Origin: Nageia nagi
Lineage: Eukaryota; Pinophyta
Direction of reading: 5' to 3'
DNA length: 64,000 nucleotides
Assembly: GCA_050084985.1 (NCBI GenBank)
Contig: JBITNC010000002.1
Location: forward strand, 20,584,001-20,648,000
Shown here: in pieces, positions 1 through 9,960 of the stretch
How positions within the stretch are numbered: the stretch's first letter is position 1
How the letters are laid out: each line of letters begins with the position of its first letter
The notes under the pieces: model-generated
Told to the model about the DNA's origin: nothing
Databases searched by the model: none
Seen by the model: the letters and a program-made list of their open reading frames with translations, nothing else
Program-made: the position numbers and the translations under genes

Positions 1-400
1 TATCGACACCACTTTGATAATGGAGAATGAAGTATGCACTCTCTAATATGGTAGTGGCTTGGAGTTTCACCTCTTATCTAGCGAATGCAATCATAATGGG
101 AGTCATCACTTGGTGAGGGATTAAATGACCTGGATCTTATTATGGTTGTAATAATTATCTTCATCACATTATTTATTTGTTACAAGTGTGTATAGCTAAT
201 GTTTAGGTGTTCTCTTTCCTATTTTCTTCATTAATTTTAAATTTTTTTGCGAATTGAGGTTGACATGTTGTGAAAACTGGTACTTGTTTTTTTTGTTACA
301 ACACAAAAGAGAGTTTGATTTTCAATATGGTGCTGAAAGTGTTATGTGTTACGTTTATTATTTTTATTATCGTATTGGGTTTTACCAAGGGAGATACTAT
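1..400. other. AT-rich stretch, no gene seen
   Basis: No coding similarity, RNA gene or repeat was recognised. Short open frames here have no familiar motifs and overlap one another in different frames. Confidence 0.5.
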
Positions 401-407
401 GAAGCTC

Positions 408-590
408 ATGCAACCTACAAATACAGTTTCATGGAATGCAATGATTGTAAGCTATGCACAAAATGGATACATTGAAAGGGCCCATCAATTATTTAACAAG
501 ATGCATGATGCAAAAGGTTTCATGGAATGCTATGATTGTAGGGTATGCATAAAATAGATACATGCTCGTACATTATTTAACAAGATGCAC
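408..590 (+). pseudogene. PPR-protein fragment (two degenerate repeats)
   Basis: Two consecutive translated segments read VSWNAMIVSYAQNGYIE.. and, about 96 bp later, VSWNAMIVGYA followed by a stop. This is the core of plant PPR repeats (typically VSWNAMI.GYAQNG...A..LF.KM), and LFNKM follows the first copy. PPR proteins bind organellar RNA; only about 60 residues remain here. No upstream start, targeting peptide or C-terminal E/DYW domain is visible, so it is a relic. The two units are also similar as DNA, so part of the repetition may be a local tandem duplication. A second, unrelated PPR relic lies near 31.5 kb. Confidence 0.6.
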
Positions 591-599
591 AATGGTGGA

Positions 600-989
600 T
601 GGTGTGACAATGACACAAATGATACATGGTGGATGGTGTGACAGTGACAAATTTGTTCACATAGATAGAATCAACTTTTCAATTTCAAAGGGTGGTTGAC
701 CAAACATTCATTATTGTTGATCAAATTTTGCATTCTCCCTTGCCAAGTAGACGCCTACGATCTAATTATTAGTAACTAAAGCTTACTTATTATATGGCTA
801 TAAACTTCAAAATAATTATTTGTGTTTAAAAAAATTTGTCAAAGTTTTATAGTGCTAATTATTTTTAAATTGAAAAAATAATAATGGTCAAGAAAGTTGA
901 ATGTTAAAATAGAAATCATAAAACTTGTATACTATTAAGATAGTGAAGGTTCATCTTAATTAAATTGTTCTCAATCATCATTTTCAATT
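600..989. other. AT-rich stretch between PPR relic and gypsy integrase
   Basis: No gene is recognised. A short direct repeat of a 'ggtggatggtgtgaca' type motif occurs around 592-640. Confidence 0.4.
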
Positions 990-1792
990 TGGAATGTGTA
1001 TGTTGATCCCTATTATACTACTATCTTATTCATTATCTCAATTTCCCATCAATCTGTGAATGAAAAGCAATACTTCTTTTTATTGTTGTATCCATCTTCT
1101 CCCACAAAGAAGTCCAAAACTTGCCCAAAAAATCTAGTCATTATCATAAATTATAGAAGTAGGTACACCAAAATGAACCAAGACATGAGAAAAGAAAAGG
1201 TATGTTACATCTTACCCAAATATGATTTTGTTACAAGGAATATACATCATCTTGAATCTATCCACCACTACAAATAAGTAATCATGCCCTTTCTTTAAGA
1301 TAGGCAATCCTCTATAATATCCATGGAAATGTTCTTCCAAGGTTTGTTTCAAACTAAAAGTGACATATACGAACTCAACTTTCTATTGCTACGCTTACTA
1401 GTGTAATAGATCACACTACCACAAAAGTACTTTGAAACTTGGTCTCACATCTTAGGCCACTATACATATCCTTGCAAATTTGCAAGTGTCTTTCCCTAAC
1501 CAAAATGGCTAACCATTCGAGATATATGTGATTCTCTAATCAACTAAACACTTTCTCCTTCAAGAACACAAATTATTAAACTTGTAAAGAAATCCATCCT
1601 TAAGGTAATAATCAATCATCTCTTCACAAACATACTTTGATAATCGTTGCAACTTTTGATAGACATCCTTAAAGTATAAATCATGCCCATGAATAAATAA
1701 GATTCCTTATATGTTTAATGAATAAATGGATAAATGTGTACTACTATGCTCAAAGCTAAAACACTCTAACATCCCAAAGTTGGCATTGATTC
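990..1792 (-). pseudogene. Ty3/gypsy integrase remnant (part 1 of element split by E1)
   Basis: Read on the minus strand with several frameshifts, the segment gives, in order, a zinc-binding-like piece (SHFG..KTL.. then WPKM), the start of the catalytic core (NISMDI.. then GLPILKKGHDYLFVVVDRF), a piece resembling the second-Asp region (FGVPTSIIYDND), and KRSIAFHSQ, near the glutamate helix. This is the order of a Ty3/gypsy integrase. It belongs with the RT/RNase H remnant at 11147-12370. Element E1 separates the two, so the gypsy pol order RT-RNase H-integrase is restored once E1 is discounted. Many stops and frameshifts: not functional. Confidence 0.7.
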
Positions 1793-2291
1793 TGAAGGAA
1801 TTAGACCTACTCTAATTCTCAAGGTCCAAGACTAGGAAACTCAATCATTCAACATTCAACATTTAATAAGCTACTAACACCATTCACACAAGATGACACA
1901 AATATAATGTGGTTCCTCCCTCCTTGGGAGTACATCCACAACTAGTTCTCTATTCTCAATATATGCACCTCTTACTACAATTCTCTTCCTCTTCTACACA
2001 AACTAGTAGAGTAATCTTACTCTAAAAACTTAGTTATGTTACAAGAGGAGAGGCCCTCTATTTATAGCTTGAGAGCACCTCTCTAACCTCCCTTTAACCC
2101 AAGGGTAAGGTTAGGGTTACAATAAATGTATGACCTAACTTTAACCTACCAACTAACCCCATGGTAAGGTCAAAGTCCACACATAATAAAGAATTCAATT
2201 AATCCCTTAAGGTATCTACATATCCTTTAAGTGATTAATTGAACTTACAAGGAGTTTAGATATTCACAATATTTCATTACAAATTCTAACA
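1793..2291 (-). repeat. E1 3' LTR
   Basis: A 499-bp repeat almost identical to 10648-11146. On the element strand it begins TGTTAGAATTTG and ends CCTTCA, giving TG...CA ends. A TATA box (TATAAATAGA, minus strand, 2057-2066) lies where an LTR promoter is expected. Confidence 0.95.
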
Positions 2292-2303
2292 CTCCCCCTT
2301 AAT
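2292..2303 (-). other. E1 polypurine tract
   Basis: Immediately inside the 3' LTR the minus strand reads cattaagggggag, a purine run (aagggggag) ending at the LTR boundary. This is the normal primer for plus-strand DNA synthesis. Element E3 has the matching run at its 3' LTR. Confidence 0.85.
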
Positions 2304-2776
2304 GCAATATTGGGATAGAGCGTAGAAGAGAGAAGAGAGAGAGTAAGAGAGAGTTCTCCTCCATAGAGATACAAGTGGAGATGAGAACATTTACATATTT
2401 GAGAATCTTTTTGAAAACTAGTATGAGACTCACTACATTACCATTTGACAAAATGGTTTACAATACAATCATTAACCACAACTGGTTTCACTGTACATAG
2501 TAGTCGATCAACTTTAAGCTGACATGTGAGTCTCCATGAGCTTGCTTTCACAAGGTGAGTAACCTGCATTTCTGAAGAAGATCCTGCATGCTACAAGCAA
2601 CTCATGAACAAAATCAGTTAGATGCATCATATATTCAAATAAGAGAATCAAATAATGCCATCTTATAAATAACTGATCAATGGTGCACTATAAGTCATCA
2701 CGGAGATGCCAAGCCATCACTCATAGTCACCTGTTGTATATAGACATGTGTTGATTATTAATAGAGCATAAAAATT
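2304..2776 (-). other. E1 3' untranslated region
   Basis: Non-coding sequence shared with the 3' regions of E2b (about 29020-29458), E3 (about 32215-32660) and the E4 tail (59018-59287). No open frame of interest. Confidence 0.6.
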
Positions 2777-3210
2777 GTACGAGTTTCTCACGTAGAGCAA
2801 ACTCACCACGGAGGTATAGAATGTACAAGTTCCTCACGCAGAGCGAACTTACCACAGAGGTATATTAATTATATGCTCAAAAATTGTACAAGTTTCTCAC
2901 GTAGAGCAAACTTACCACGGAGGTATAAAATGTACAACAAGTTTGTCACACAGAGCAAACTTACCACAGAGGTATAAAAATGTACAACAAGTTTGTCACA
3001 CAGAGCAAACTTACCACGGAGGTATAAAATGTACAATAAGTTTATCATCCAGAGCAAACTTACCACGAAGGTATAAAAATGTACAACAAGTTTGTCATGC
3101 AAAGCAAACTTACCACAGAGGTATAAAATAATCAACACTCTATAACAATAATTGTACAACAAGTTTGTCACGTAGAGCAAACTTACCATGGAGGTATAGA
3201 ATGTACAATC
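2777..3210 (-). repeat. Eight-copy minisatellite in the E1 3' UTR
   Basis: About eight tandem copies of a 46-50 bp unit. On the plus strand each contains gtacaa, a variable aagttt/cctcac part, gagcaaacttaccac and gaggtata. Two spacers interrupt it: about 17 bp after copy 2 and about 25 bp after copy 7. Open frames on both strands here simply reflect the repeat. A single related unit exists in E3 near 32878-32930, so E1 expanded a motif ancestral to the family. Confidence 0.85.
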
Positions 3211-3254
3211 AAAAAAGGCCTCTTAGAGGTGAAGTTGTCATCACTAACAAAAGT

Positions 3255-4839
3255 TCAAACTTCACTCCCCCTTGAGGGCAACTTCACCAACCCGAGAGAA
3301 TCCCTAAGCTTGCTGAACTGAGCTTCAGGAAGGGGCTTGGTGAATAAATCAGCAAAGTTTTCAGTAGATGGACAATACTCCAAGTGTATGATGTCATCTA
3401 GAACCTTCTCCCTGATAAAATGGGCTTGGATTTCCACATGTTTGGTTCTCTAATGGAACATAGGATTCTTAGCCAAAGAGATAGCCGATTGATTGTTTGA
3501 AGAAATAAGAGATGGGCCATTTTACTTATACCTAATTTTGTTCAGAAGATGCCTCAGCCAAATAGCTTCTTGGGCAGCAATAGACATGGCTTGATATTTA
3601 GCTTTGGTGGTAGAAAGAGTCATAGTAGGTTGCTTCTTGGAAGCCCAAGAGATAGCACCTGAACCAATGCTGAACACATATGCAGAGGTTGATTTCCTGT
3701 CATCTCTATCTCCCCCATAATCAGAATCTGAGAACCTTGAGAGAACAATCGAGGGCACTTTGGAATACTTAAGAGCAAGATCCTTTGTCCCTGCCATATA
3801 CCTCAAGATTTGCTTAACAGCATTGAGGTGTTCAACATATGGTTTTTGCATGAATCGTGCCATCAGATTCATTGCAAAGGCAATATCAGATCGAGAGATA
3901 GTCAGATATAGAAGACTACCAATCAATTTCCTATAAGATGTAGCATCAGCCAACTGAGAATATGAGCTTAGTGATACAATGATTCTAGGAGAAATAGGTA
4001 TTGCAGCATATCTACACTCCTCCATTCCAAACTTTTGCAAGATGTCTGATATATACTTAGATTGACTAAGATAAGTACAATCTTTGTGTTGGTATACTTG
4101 CATCCCAAGATAGTAATACAATAGACCTAGATCAGTCATTTCAAATGTTGCCTTTAGTTTGGATATGCACTCTTGGATGATTTTAATATTATTACCAGTT
4201 ATGAGAAGATCATCCACATAAAGGAGAATTAAGACCACGTCTTTTCCTTGATTAAGTACATAGAGATCTGAGTCAGAGAAGCACTTGGAAAAACTAATAT
4301 CTGCAAAGAATCCTAAAATTTTCTTGTACCATGCTCTAGGTGCTTGTTTAAGTCCATACAAAGACTTCTTTAGCTTGCACACAAGAGACTCTTTTCCTTC
4401 TGGAATAAATCCTTCTGGTTGATTCATGTAGATTTCTACATCCAAGTCACCATTGAGAAATGCACTCTTGACATCAAGTTGAAAAACTTTCTAACCTTGA
4501 GCTGCATAAAGAGCAAGGATTATCCTGATAATAGGCATCTTAGCCACAAGAGCAAAGGTTTCCTCATAATCAATACCATATTTCTGAGCGAATCCTTTGG
4601 CCACTAACCTTGCTTTGTATTTTTCAATTTCTCCATCAGAATTGTACTTGACCTTGTATATCCATTTATTTCCAATCACATTTTTCTCATTGGGATAAAG
4701 AACTAAATCCCAAGTTTCATTTTTTATGAGCGCCTCATACTCAACTTTCATAGCTTCCATCCAACACTCTTGCTTGGAAGCTTCTTTGAATGTTGATAGC
4801 TCATTCATATTATCAATTTTGGCAAATAAAGATTTATTC
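3255..4839 (-). pseudogene. E1 reverse transcriptase and RNase H
   Basis: RT begins around CWMEAMKVEYEAL and NKWIYKVKYNSDGEIEKYKA and includes QLDVKSAFLNGDL. The catalytic YVDD is at 4209-4220. RNase H follows (SDSDYGGDRDDRKSTS, then SAISW.KKQP). The usual glutamate segment STTEAEY reads STTKAKY here, so the catalytic Glu is Lys. The tail FADLFTKPLPEAQF is the standard copia end. Stops lie at 4491-4493, 3522-3524 and 3438-3440. Confidence 0.88.
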
Positions 4840-5859
4840 AAGGTCATACTCCTTGTAATTCTTTGAGCTGAAGAATTTTGCTCTTGTGATGACTTCCTTA
4901 CATGATCATCCAACCAGTTAGGTGCAAGCGAAGAATCATCTGAATCAGACACCTTAGCATGAGAAGTCGTATCATTAGGAAGTTTATTGAACTTGACATC
5001 CCTAGAAACAAAGACTATTTTATGGGATGAGGAGTAGAGCCTGTAACCTCTATGCTGATTATCATACCCCACAAAGATGCATTTTTTTGATCTTTTATCT
5101 AGCTTCTTTCTTTTCTCTGAGGTAATGAAGGCAAATGCATCACAGCTGAAGACCCTAAAGTGTGAGATGTTAGGTTTCTTTTCTGTCCATGCTTCATACG
5201 GAGTTTTACCTTCAACTGCTTTAGTAGGACACCTATTTAGGATGCGAATAGCAATGTGAACAGTTTCACCCCATAAGAAACTAGGAAGGTTACCCAACAT
5301 GCATCTTGCCATTTCCATAATGGTGCAATTCTTCCTTTCAACAACTCCATTTTGCTGAAGGGTGTAAGGGATTGTGAATTACTGCTTGATCCCATGTTTA
5401 ACACAATAGTTGTTAAACTCATTGCTATTATACTCACCTCCATTATCAGATCTTAGCATCTTGATCTTAAAATCAGTTTGATTTTCAACAAGAGCCTTGA
5501 AGTCTTTAAATCTGTCAAAAGTTTGATCCTTGTGCTCAAGTAGATAACCAAATGTCATCCTACTGAAGTCATCAATGAAGGTCAGAACATATGAAGCTCC
5601 CCCTAGAGACTTAGTCTGAAATGGACCCATCAAATCTGAATGCACAAGCTGAAGAGGATGAGTAGCCCAAGTTGCCTTATCTTTTTTAAACTTTTACCTA
5701 TTCATCTTTCCTAGAATGCACCTTTCACAAAGACCAATTGTGGGTGAAATATTAGGTAAACCTTCCACAAGTTCTTGATTTTTCATATCTTGAAAACTCT
5801 TGTGGTTAAGGTGCCCTAATCATTGATGCCAAAGATTACCCTTTGAACAAACATTTACA
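4840..5859 (-). pseudogene. E1 integrase
   Basis: A GAG-pre-integrase zinc module is seen (LWHQ, stop, LGHLNHKS, then C..C as GLCERCILGKM). The catalytic core follows: first Asp in HSDLMGPF, second in RSDNGGEY, glutamate in VVERKN before MARCMLG. The C-terminal part includes KKPNISHFRVFSCDAF and KKCIFVGY. Three stops lie inside (5820-5822, 5694-5696, 5379-5381). All three catalytic acidic residues are still encoded, so inactivation is by nonsense changes only. Confidence 0.85.
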
Positions 5860-6230
5860 GCAAGACAAATCTTTGAAGGTACTTGATCCACAATATAAAG
5901 GTCATCCTTTACTAATCCTTTCATCAAGGTGGCAAGTCCTTTCTTAACACACTAGGAGTGTGAGGTAAACTCAAATGAGTATCCTTTCCTTATAATCTGG
6001 ATTACAGAGATAAGATTCATCCTTAGTTTAGGCACATAAAAGATATTATCAAGAGCCTTTCCATGAATCTTTACACTCCCTATTCCTTGAACATCAAGGA
6101 ATGTATTATCACTTATCACAACTGTATCCTTCTTATACTTATGAAAGTTTTCAAACTTATCCTTTTCATAACACATGTGATTAGTGCATCCTTAATCAAC
6201 AATCCAATCATTTGAAATAGTTTGAGTCAT
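5860..6230 (-). pseudogene. E1 aspartic protease
   Basis: The retropepsin region follows gag in frame. The catalytic D-S-G context is present (WIVD then GCTNH) but a stop at 6192-6194 occupies the serine position. Downstream FENFHKY, VQGIGSV and YVPKLRMNLISV are the conserved copia protease strands. A second stop is at 5952-5954. It would normally cut gag-pol into mature proteins inside the particle. Confidence 0.82.
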
Positions 6231-7151
6231 TGAGTAGTAGGAAACAGTAGCAGCATGCTTGTTCTTCTTTTTATTATTGAAATTTCTCACATTTGCATTT
6301 CCCTTACTTTTTTGAGCAAATTTCTTTTTACGATAATCATACTCTTTGTGCCCAAAGATGCCACAAAAGTTACAATTTCCATCAAACTTTTCTTGATGTG
6401 TTGGATTGCTTGATCCAGCTTTGTCATTCCTTTGCTTGAAGTTGCCATGCTTCCTGATGGTAGATGAAGATTTGTTATCTTTGAATTTATAATGTTTGAA
6501 CTTCTTCTTGAAAGGAGTTTTGGTTGCTCCTAGAGCAATGCTATTATCCTTTGGAGAAAAGTTCAACATTTTCTTGTTCAAAGTTTCCTCATGCTTCAGA
6601 AGGAGTCTAGAAAGGTTGTCAAGAGAGATGACATCTTCTTCATCATTGAGCCTAGTCTCCATAACTGTGATAAAGTTACTGAACTTTGTAGAAAGGCTTT
6701 GAAGAATGATGAAGACCATGAACTCATCATTGATCCAGTTGCACCCATAGCCAACCAGTTATGTCCTGAAGTCAATGATTTTATTCAAGTAGATAGAAGC
6801 ACTTTCATCTTCACCTTAACAATATTGCAACAACTTTTGTAGAATGGTGAACCTCCTTGAAAATTTTGACCCAAGGTAAATCTTCTTCAGTCTATCCCAA
6901 GCTTCTTTTGCTGATGTTGAAGAAGAGATCATGAGAAGGATGTCATCTGAAACTGCACGATAGATCATTGAAGTTGCTAACTCATTCTTTGAGTTGTAGA
7001 TTTCAAGAGCTTTCTCATCTGTAGGAGCGACCATGTCTTCATTAACTATCTGCCATAGCTTTCTTGCTTGTAACTCAGCTCTCATACGAGGTTCCCATAT
7101 GCTGAAGTTGGAACCGTCGAGTATATGCTTGGGTATGAAGGTTTCAACCAT
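6192..7151 (-). pseudogene. gag: E1 gag (capsid/nucleocapsid)
   Basis: The N-terminal part (SNFSIWEPRMRAELQ.. to AWDRLKKIYLG) is the UBN2/copia gag domain that assembles virus-like particles. The C-terminal part is Lys/Asn-rich with one CCHC zinc knuckle, CNFCGIFGHKEYDY; its last cysteine has become tyrosine, which should prevent zinc binding. Two stops interrupt the domain (6816-6818, 6759-6761). The start is the ATG at 7151, because the homologous start MGDNFLPKHILDGSNF occurs in E2a. Confidence 0.85.
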
Positions 7152-8899
7152 TGCTACACAAAAGTAAATATGCAATAAGAATGCAAATTTTTACAATTTA
7201 CCATCTATACAAATAAAACATAAGTAAACATGTCCCACATGTGCAAACTTATAAACCACGATCCGTAGAAGGATAAAGTTGGGGTTATTTTCTTGTATAG
7301 AATTACACTTCACCTGGATGCCTGCAAGGTGGAGCCCAGGTACTACCAGTCCTCAACCAGTTCACCTTAGTCAGTAATATACTCTCATAAGGAGAGTACC
7401 AACTATTTTCCAAGGATCCGACATATCTTGGATTGGCCATTTTAATTATCTTGTTTAAGGTTTTCAGTTTTCCTCCTAGGTTATCAAGATAATCCCTGAA
7501 TGGATGTGCGGACATGTGGTATCACTACACACATGCCTATCCACCTAATAGAGTTATGTCCAATCCAACAGAGGTCTTAGGGGTAATTAAGACAGACTTA
7601 CCACCACTTGGCTCTTCAGACTAAAAGGGCTCCAGTCTGCCCTGTCCTCCCCTCATGGCTCCCCAAACAAGTCATGTTGTGGAAAAGTACGTGCGAATGT
7701 GTTCATTTTAGGGGTTACTTTCAATATTTTGCATTTTGCAAGTATAAAGCAATTGTGAAAAAATATAAAGTAAAGTAAAAATACATCATCCACACGAGCT
7801 TGAAAAACCTTAAAAAAGTCCAATGGGTTTTGTACTAACCCCTAAAGGACATTTTATATTTTGCATACTTTGCTCAATTTCATAAATTCATTCAAACACT
7901 TAATGAATTTAAAAAAGAACTAAGTCCTACTTAGCATTAATCCATAACTTAAATATGCATTGTTCCATGACTTAAAAATTAAGTAATAATCATGCATCAT
8001 GCATTATTTAACTTAAAATTTAAAGTCCTAAGCATGCTTTATTCCTCAAACAAGATTAAGAGACATGCATCACAAGTTTAGCATGTAAGATCTAAATAAA
8101 GTTTTAAGTAAAAATTATACAAATTCCCCCCTTTTCACTTAAAGTTTTATCCCTAAAAACTTGTATGCTAAAACTTGTCTTTTAAGTATGCATTTTAAGT
8201 AAAAAATTTCTTTTATTTACTTAAAAAAATAGCATATTACCTTAGCAAATTACCATGCTTAGAGAAAAAAATGCTAAGAGGTTGGCATTCTAGAAATTGC
8301 ATGTGCACCTTAGTAAATTAAACATGCAATATTAAAAATATTTTAAGCATTTTAAAAAAAAAAAAAAAAAAAGCTAAGTTTAACTTAAAAATATTTTTGA
8401 CCTTATTGTAGAAATAAGTTAAAAATATTCACTACTTACCAAGTCTCCAAGAATTAAATGGAAAAAGAAGGAGACCCATACCCCTACTACATGCATATTT
8501 AATGCTTCTTTTACCAAAGCTTTCCAAGTAACAAAAAAATACTCTAAGTCAAAAACAAATAAATGCTTTTGGTAAAAAAAAGGATGGCTACCCTTCCCTT
8601 ACTAAGGAGGAGTATACGTTGCCTCTTGGGAGTAATTAAACAATTGGTAAAATTAAATGCATGTTTGTACTTAAAAAATGACCCACCCTTTTTCTTCTAC
8701 CAAGAAGAGCATACGTTGCTTGTGGAGGAGCATAGAAAGAAGGTAAAAAGTGGTCAATAAGAATTAATGCTCAAGGGGTTTGGTTGGGTCCTTAAGACTT
8801 AGGTGGAGTGATTAAACAAGGACATAAAAAAAATTAAACCCCTCCTTAATTGGTAAAAAATTAAATGCTCAACAAGAAAGGAAGGAGTACATGTAGGGT
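7152..8899 (-). other. E1 5' leader, gag-proximal part
   Basis: Long untranslated leader. The block at about 7303-7690 is clearly conserved in E2b (about 24240-24640, opposite orientation) and E3 (about 37130-37540), although the copies differ greatly elsewhere. A 70-codon open frame at 7303-7515 is not kept open in the relatives, so RNA-level function is more likely than coding. About 7700-8880 is AT-rich with a poly-A run near 8352. Confidence 0.6.
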
Positions 8900-8999
8900 T
8901 TGAATTTTCTCCTTTCACGAGGCAAGGCATGGATTTCCTGCGAGTGAGAACTTACTAGTGCAATATCTATATCGCATAGGATAGATAGCTCCCAAAAAC

Positions 9000-9066
9000 A
9001 TTGAATCTCTCGACAGTGGACCAGAACTTGAGTTTGGTGCCTTAGACCATTTGACCATCCTTACTA
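9000..9066 (-). pseudogene. tRNA-Leu(CAA)-like fragment
   Basis: On the minus strand from about 9064 the sequence shows an acceptor/D-arm like start (gtaaggatggtca) and then tggtctaaggcaccaaact followed by caagttctggtcc. This closely resembles the D arm, anticodon arm and CAA anticodon of plant nuclear tRNA-Leu(CAA); the differences in this stretch look like G-to-A changes. The variable loop and T arm are much poorer (gagagattcaatg). It could be a dead tRNA gene or the tRNA head of a SINE; it is not a working tRNA gene. Confidence 0.5.
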
Positions 9067-9141
9067 CGAGGGAGGAGGGAGTAGGCGCAGCCGGTGCGCG
9101 CGAGGATGAGGATGCACGGAGGTGTCCACCCAATTCCTTGT

Positions 9142-9530
9142 CACCTGCTTACGAAAAGGCTGAAGAACTCTCTTCTCCACAATAAAGTTGGGTATCAATG
9201 CAACAAGAGGAACCTCAATTATAATAGATACATTTGCGCTGCTCTTTAGATTGTCCAAATAATGTTCAGTGTGCACCACAAGCAAGTCATATTAGGCTCA
9301 ACTAATCCCTTTGGATCTAGGATTCCTTCCGAAATGAGAAATTTATGAATGCAACCCAATTTTGAGGAATCAAAGGGATGCAGTTTTTCAATTCCCATAA
9401 AAGATATATCATAGGAAGAAGAGTAGATTACAGGCACCTTTGATATGGGGACATCGAAGTATAGTTTACTCAACATAATACGTTCTTTGCATTGGCATTC
9501 CATCTGGTCATTTGAAGTGGAAGAAGCCAT
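9142..9530 (-). pseudogene. HDA2: Captured class IV histone deacetylase (HDA2/HDAC11-like) 5' fragment
   Basis: From the ATG at 9530 the minus strand encodes MASSTSNDQ.., then LSKLYFDVPISKVPVIYSSS, YDISFMGIEKLHPFDSSK and FLISEGILDPKGLVEP. After a frameshift near 9290 it continues as DLLVVHTEHYLDNLKSSANV, IIIEVPLVALIPNF and VLQPFRKQV, where similarity stops (about 9142). These are the N-terminal ~130 residues of plant class IV histone deacetylase (HDA2 type), a nuclear or cytosolic Zn-dependent deacetylase. The catalytic His-Asp core lies downstream and is absent. No intron interrupts the fragment, but a GTGACA after FRKQ could be an unspliced donor, so both an mRNA-derived and a genomic origin remain possible. 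It lies in the sense orientation of E1. Confidence 0.82.
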
Positions 9531-9960
9531 TCTGGGTAGAGTTGGTATTTTTATTGAACAATTGGAAATGCAAATGCCTCCTCCCACTCCACGTACGTGT
9601 GTGTGTAGAGACGTAGCAGGGAGGGTTATGGACATGGCGAGGGTCGTGGGCATAACAAGACTAGTCTGTGAGAAGCAGAGAGCTCATATTTTCAGGATTT
9701 GAAAGATAGACGGGGAGGAGGAAGACCACTACCGCGAGGAGAGGGCGCTACGAATGACTCGTCACCTTTACTCAACCAACGTGGCCATGCTGACGAGGGA
9801 GGAGGCTGCGGAGGTTACGGGGGCGTGCGGGTCAAACGTGGCGGGCCAACATAATCCGTTGGGCGGCTTGCGGCTTGCAACGCCTACCGCTCGCATCGTG
9901 AGGATTTTGTCAAACAATTCGCAGACCTCAACAATGTTAATTTGTCCCCCCCAAAATTCC

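Larger units (their letters stand above)
3255..7151 (-). pseudogene. gag-pol: E1 gag-pol polyprotein, one frame with ten stops
   Basis: From the ATG at 7151-7149 (protein start MVETFIPKHILDGSNF) to the terminator at 3255 the whole gag-protease-integrase-RT-RNase H sequence stays in one reading frame of about 1298 codons, a usual copia length, with no frameshift. Internal stops are at 6816-6818, 6759-6761, 6192-6194, 5952-5954, 5820-5822, 5694-5696, 5379-5381, 4491-4493, 3522-3524 and 3438-3440. All but the 6192 stop (within the protease D-S-G motif) sit where relatives have Gln, Trp or Arg codons, one C-to-T or G-to-A change away. Its parts are described separately. Confidence 0.9.
8900..9960 (-). 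other. GC-rich foreign insert in the E1 leader
   Basis: This kilobase is visibly richer in G+C than its surroundings and has no counterpart in the leaders of E2b or E3. It contains a histone-deacetylase fragment (9142-9530) and a tRNA-Leu-like segment (9000-9066). The rest (about 9531-9960) could be the 5' UTR/promoter of the captured gene; that part is inference. Its open frame at 9768-10019 was not recognised. Confidence 0.6.

Noticed and set aside
254-475. 73-codon frame at the window start
   Set aside because: Its frame does not match the PPR reading, which lies in the overlapping frame.
2869-3189. Open frames of 62-106 codons on both strands over the E1 3'-UTR minisatellite
   Set aside because: They are produced by a repeat unit whose length keeps the frame open; no protein motif, and relatives lack the repeat number.
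2777-3210. CRISPR array
   Set aside because: Units are directly tandem without unique spacers, and the context is a plant retrotransposon.
7303-7515. 70-codon frame in the E1 leader as a possible extra gene
   Set aside because: The DNA is conserved in E2b and E3 but the frame is not kept open there.
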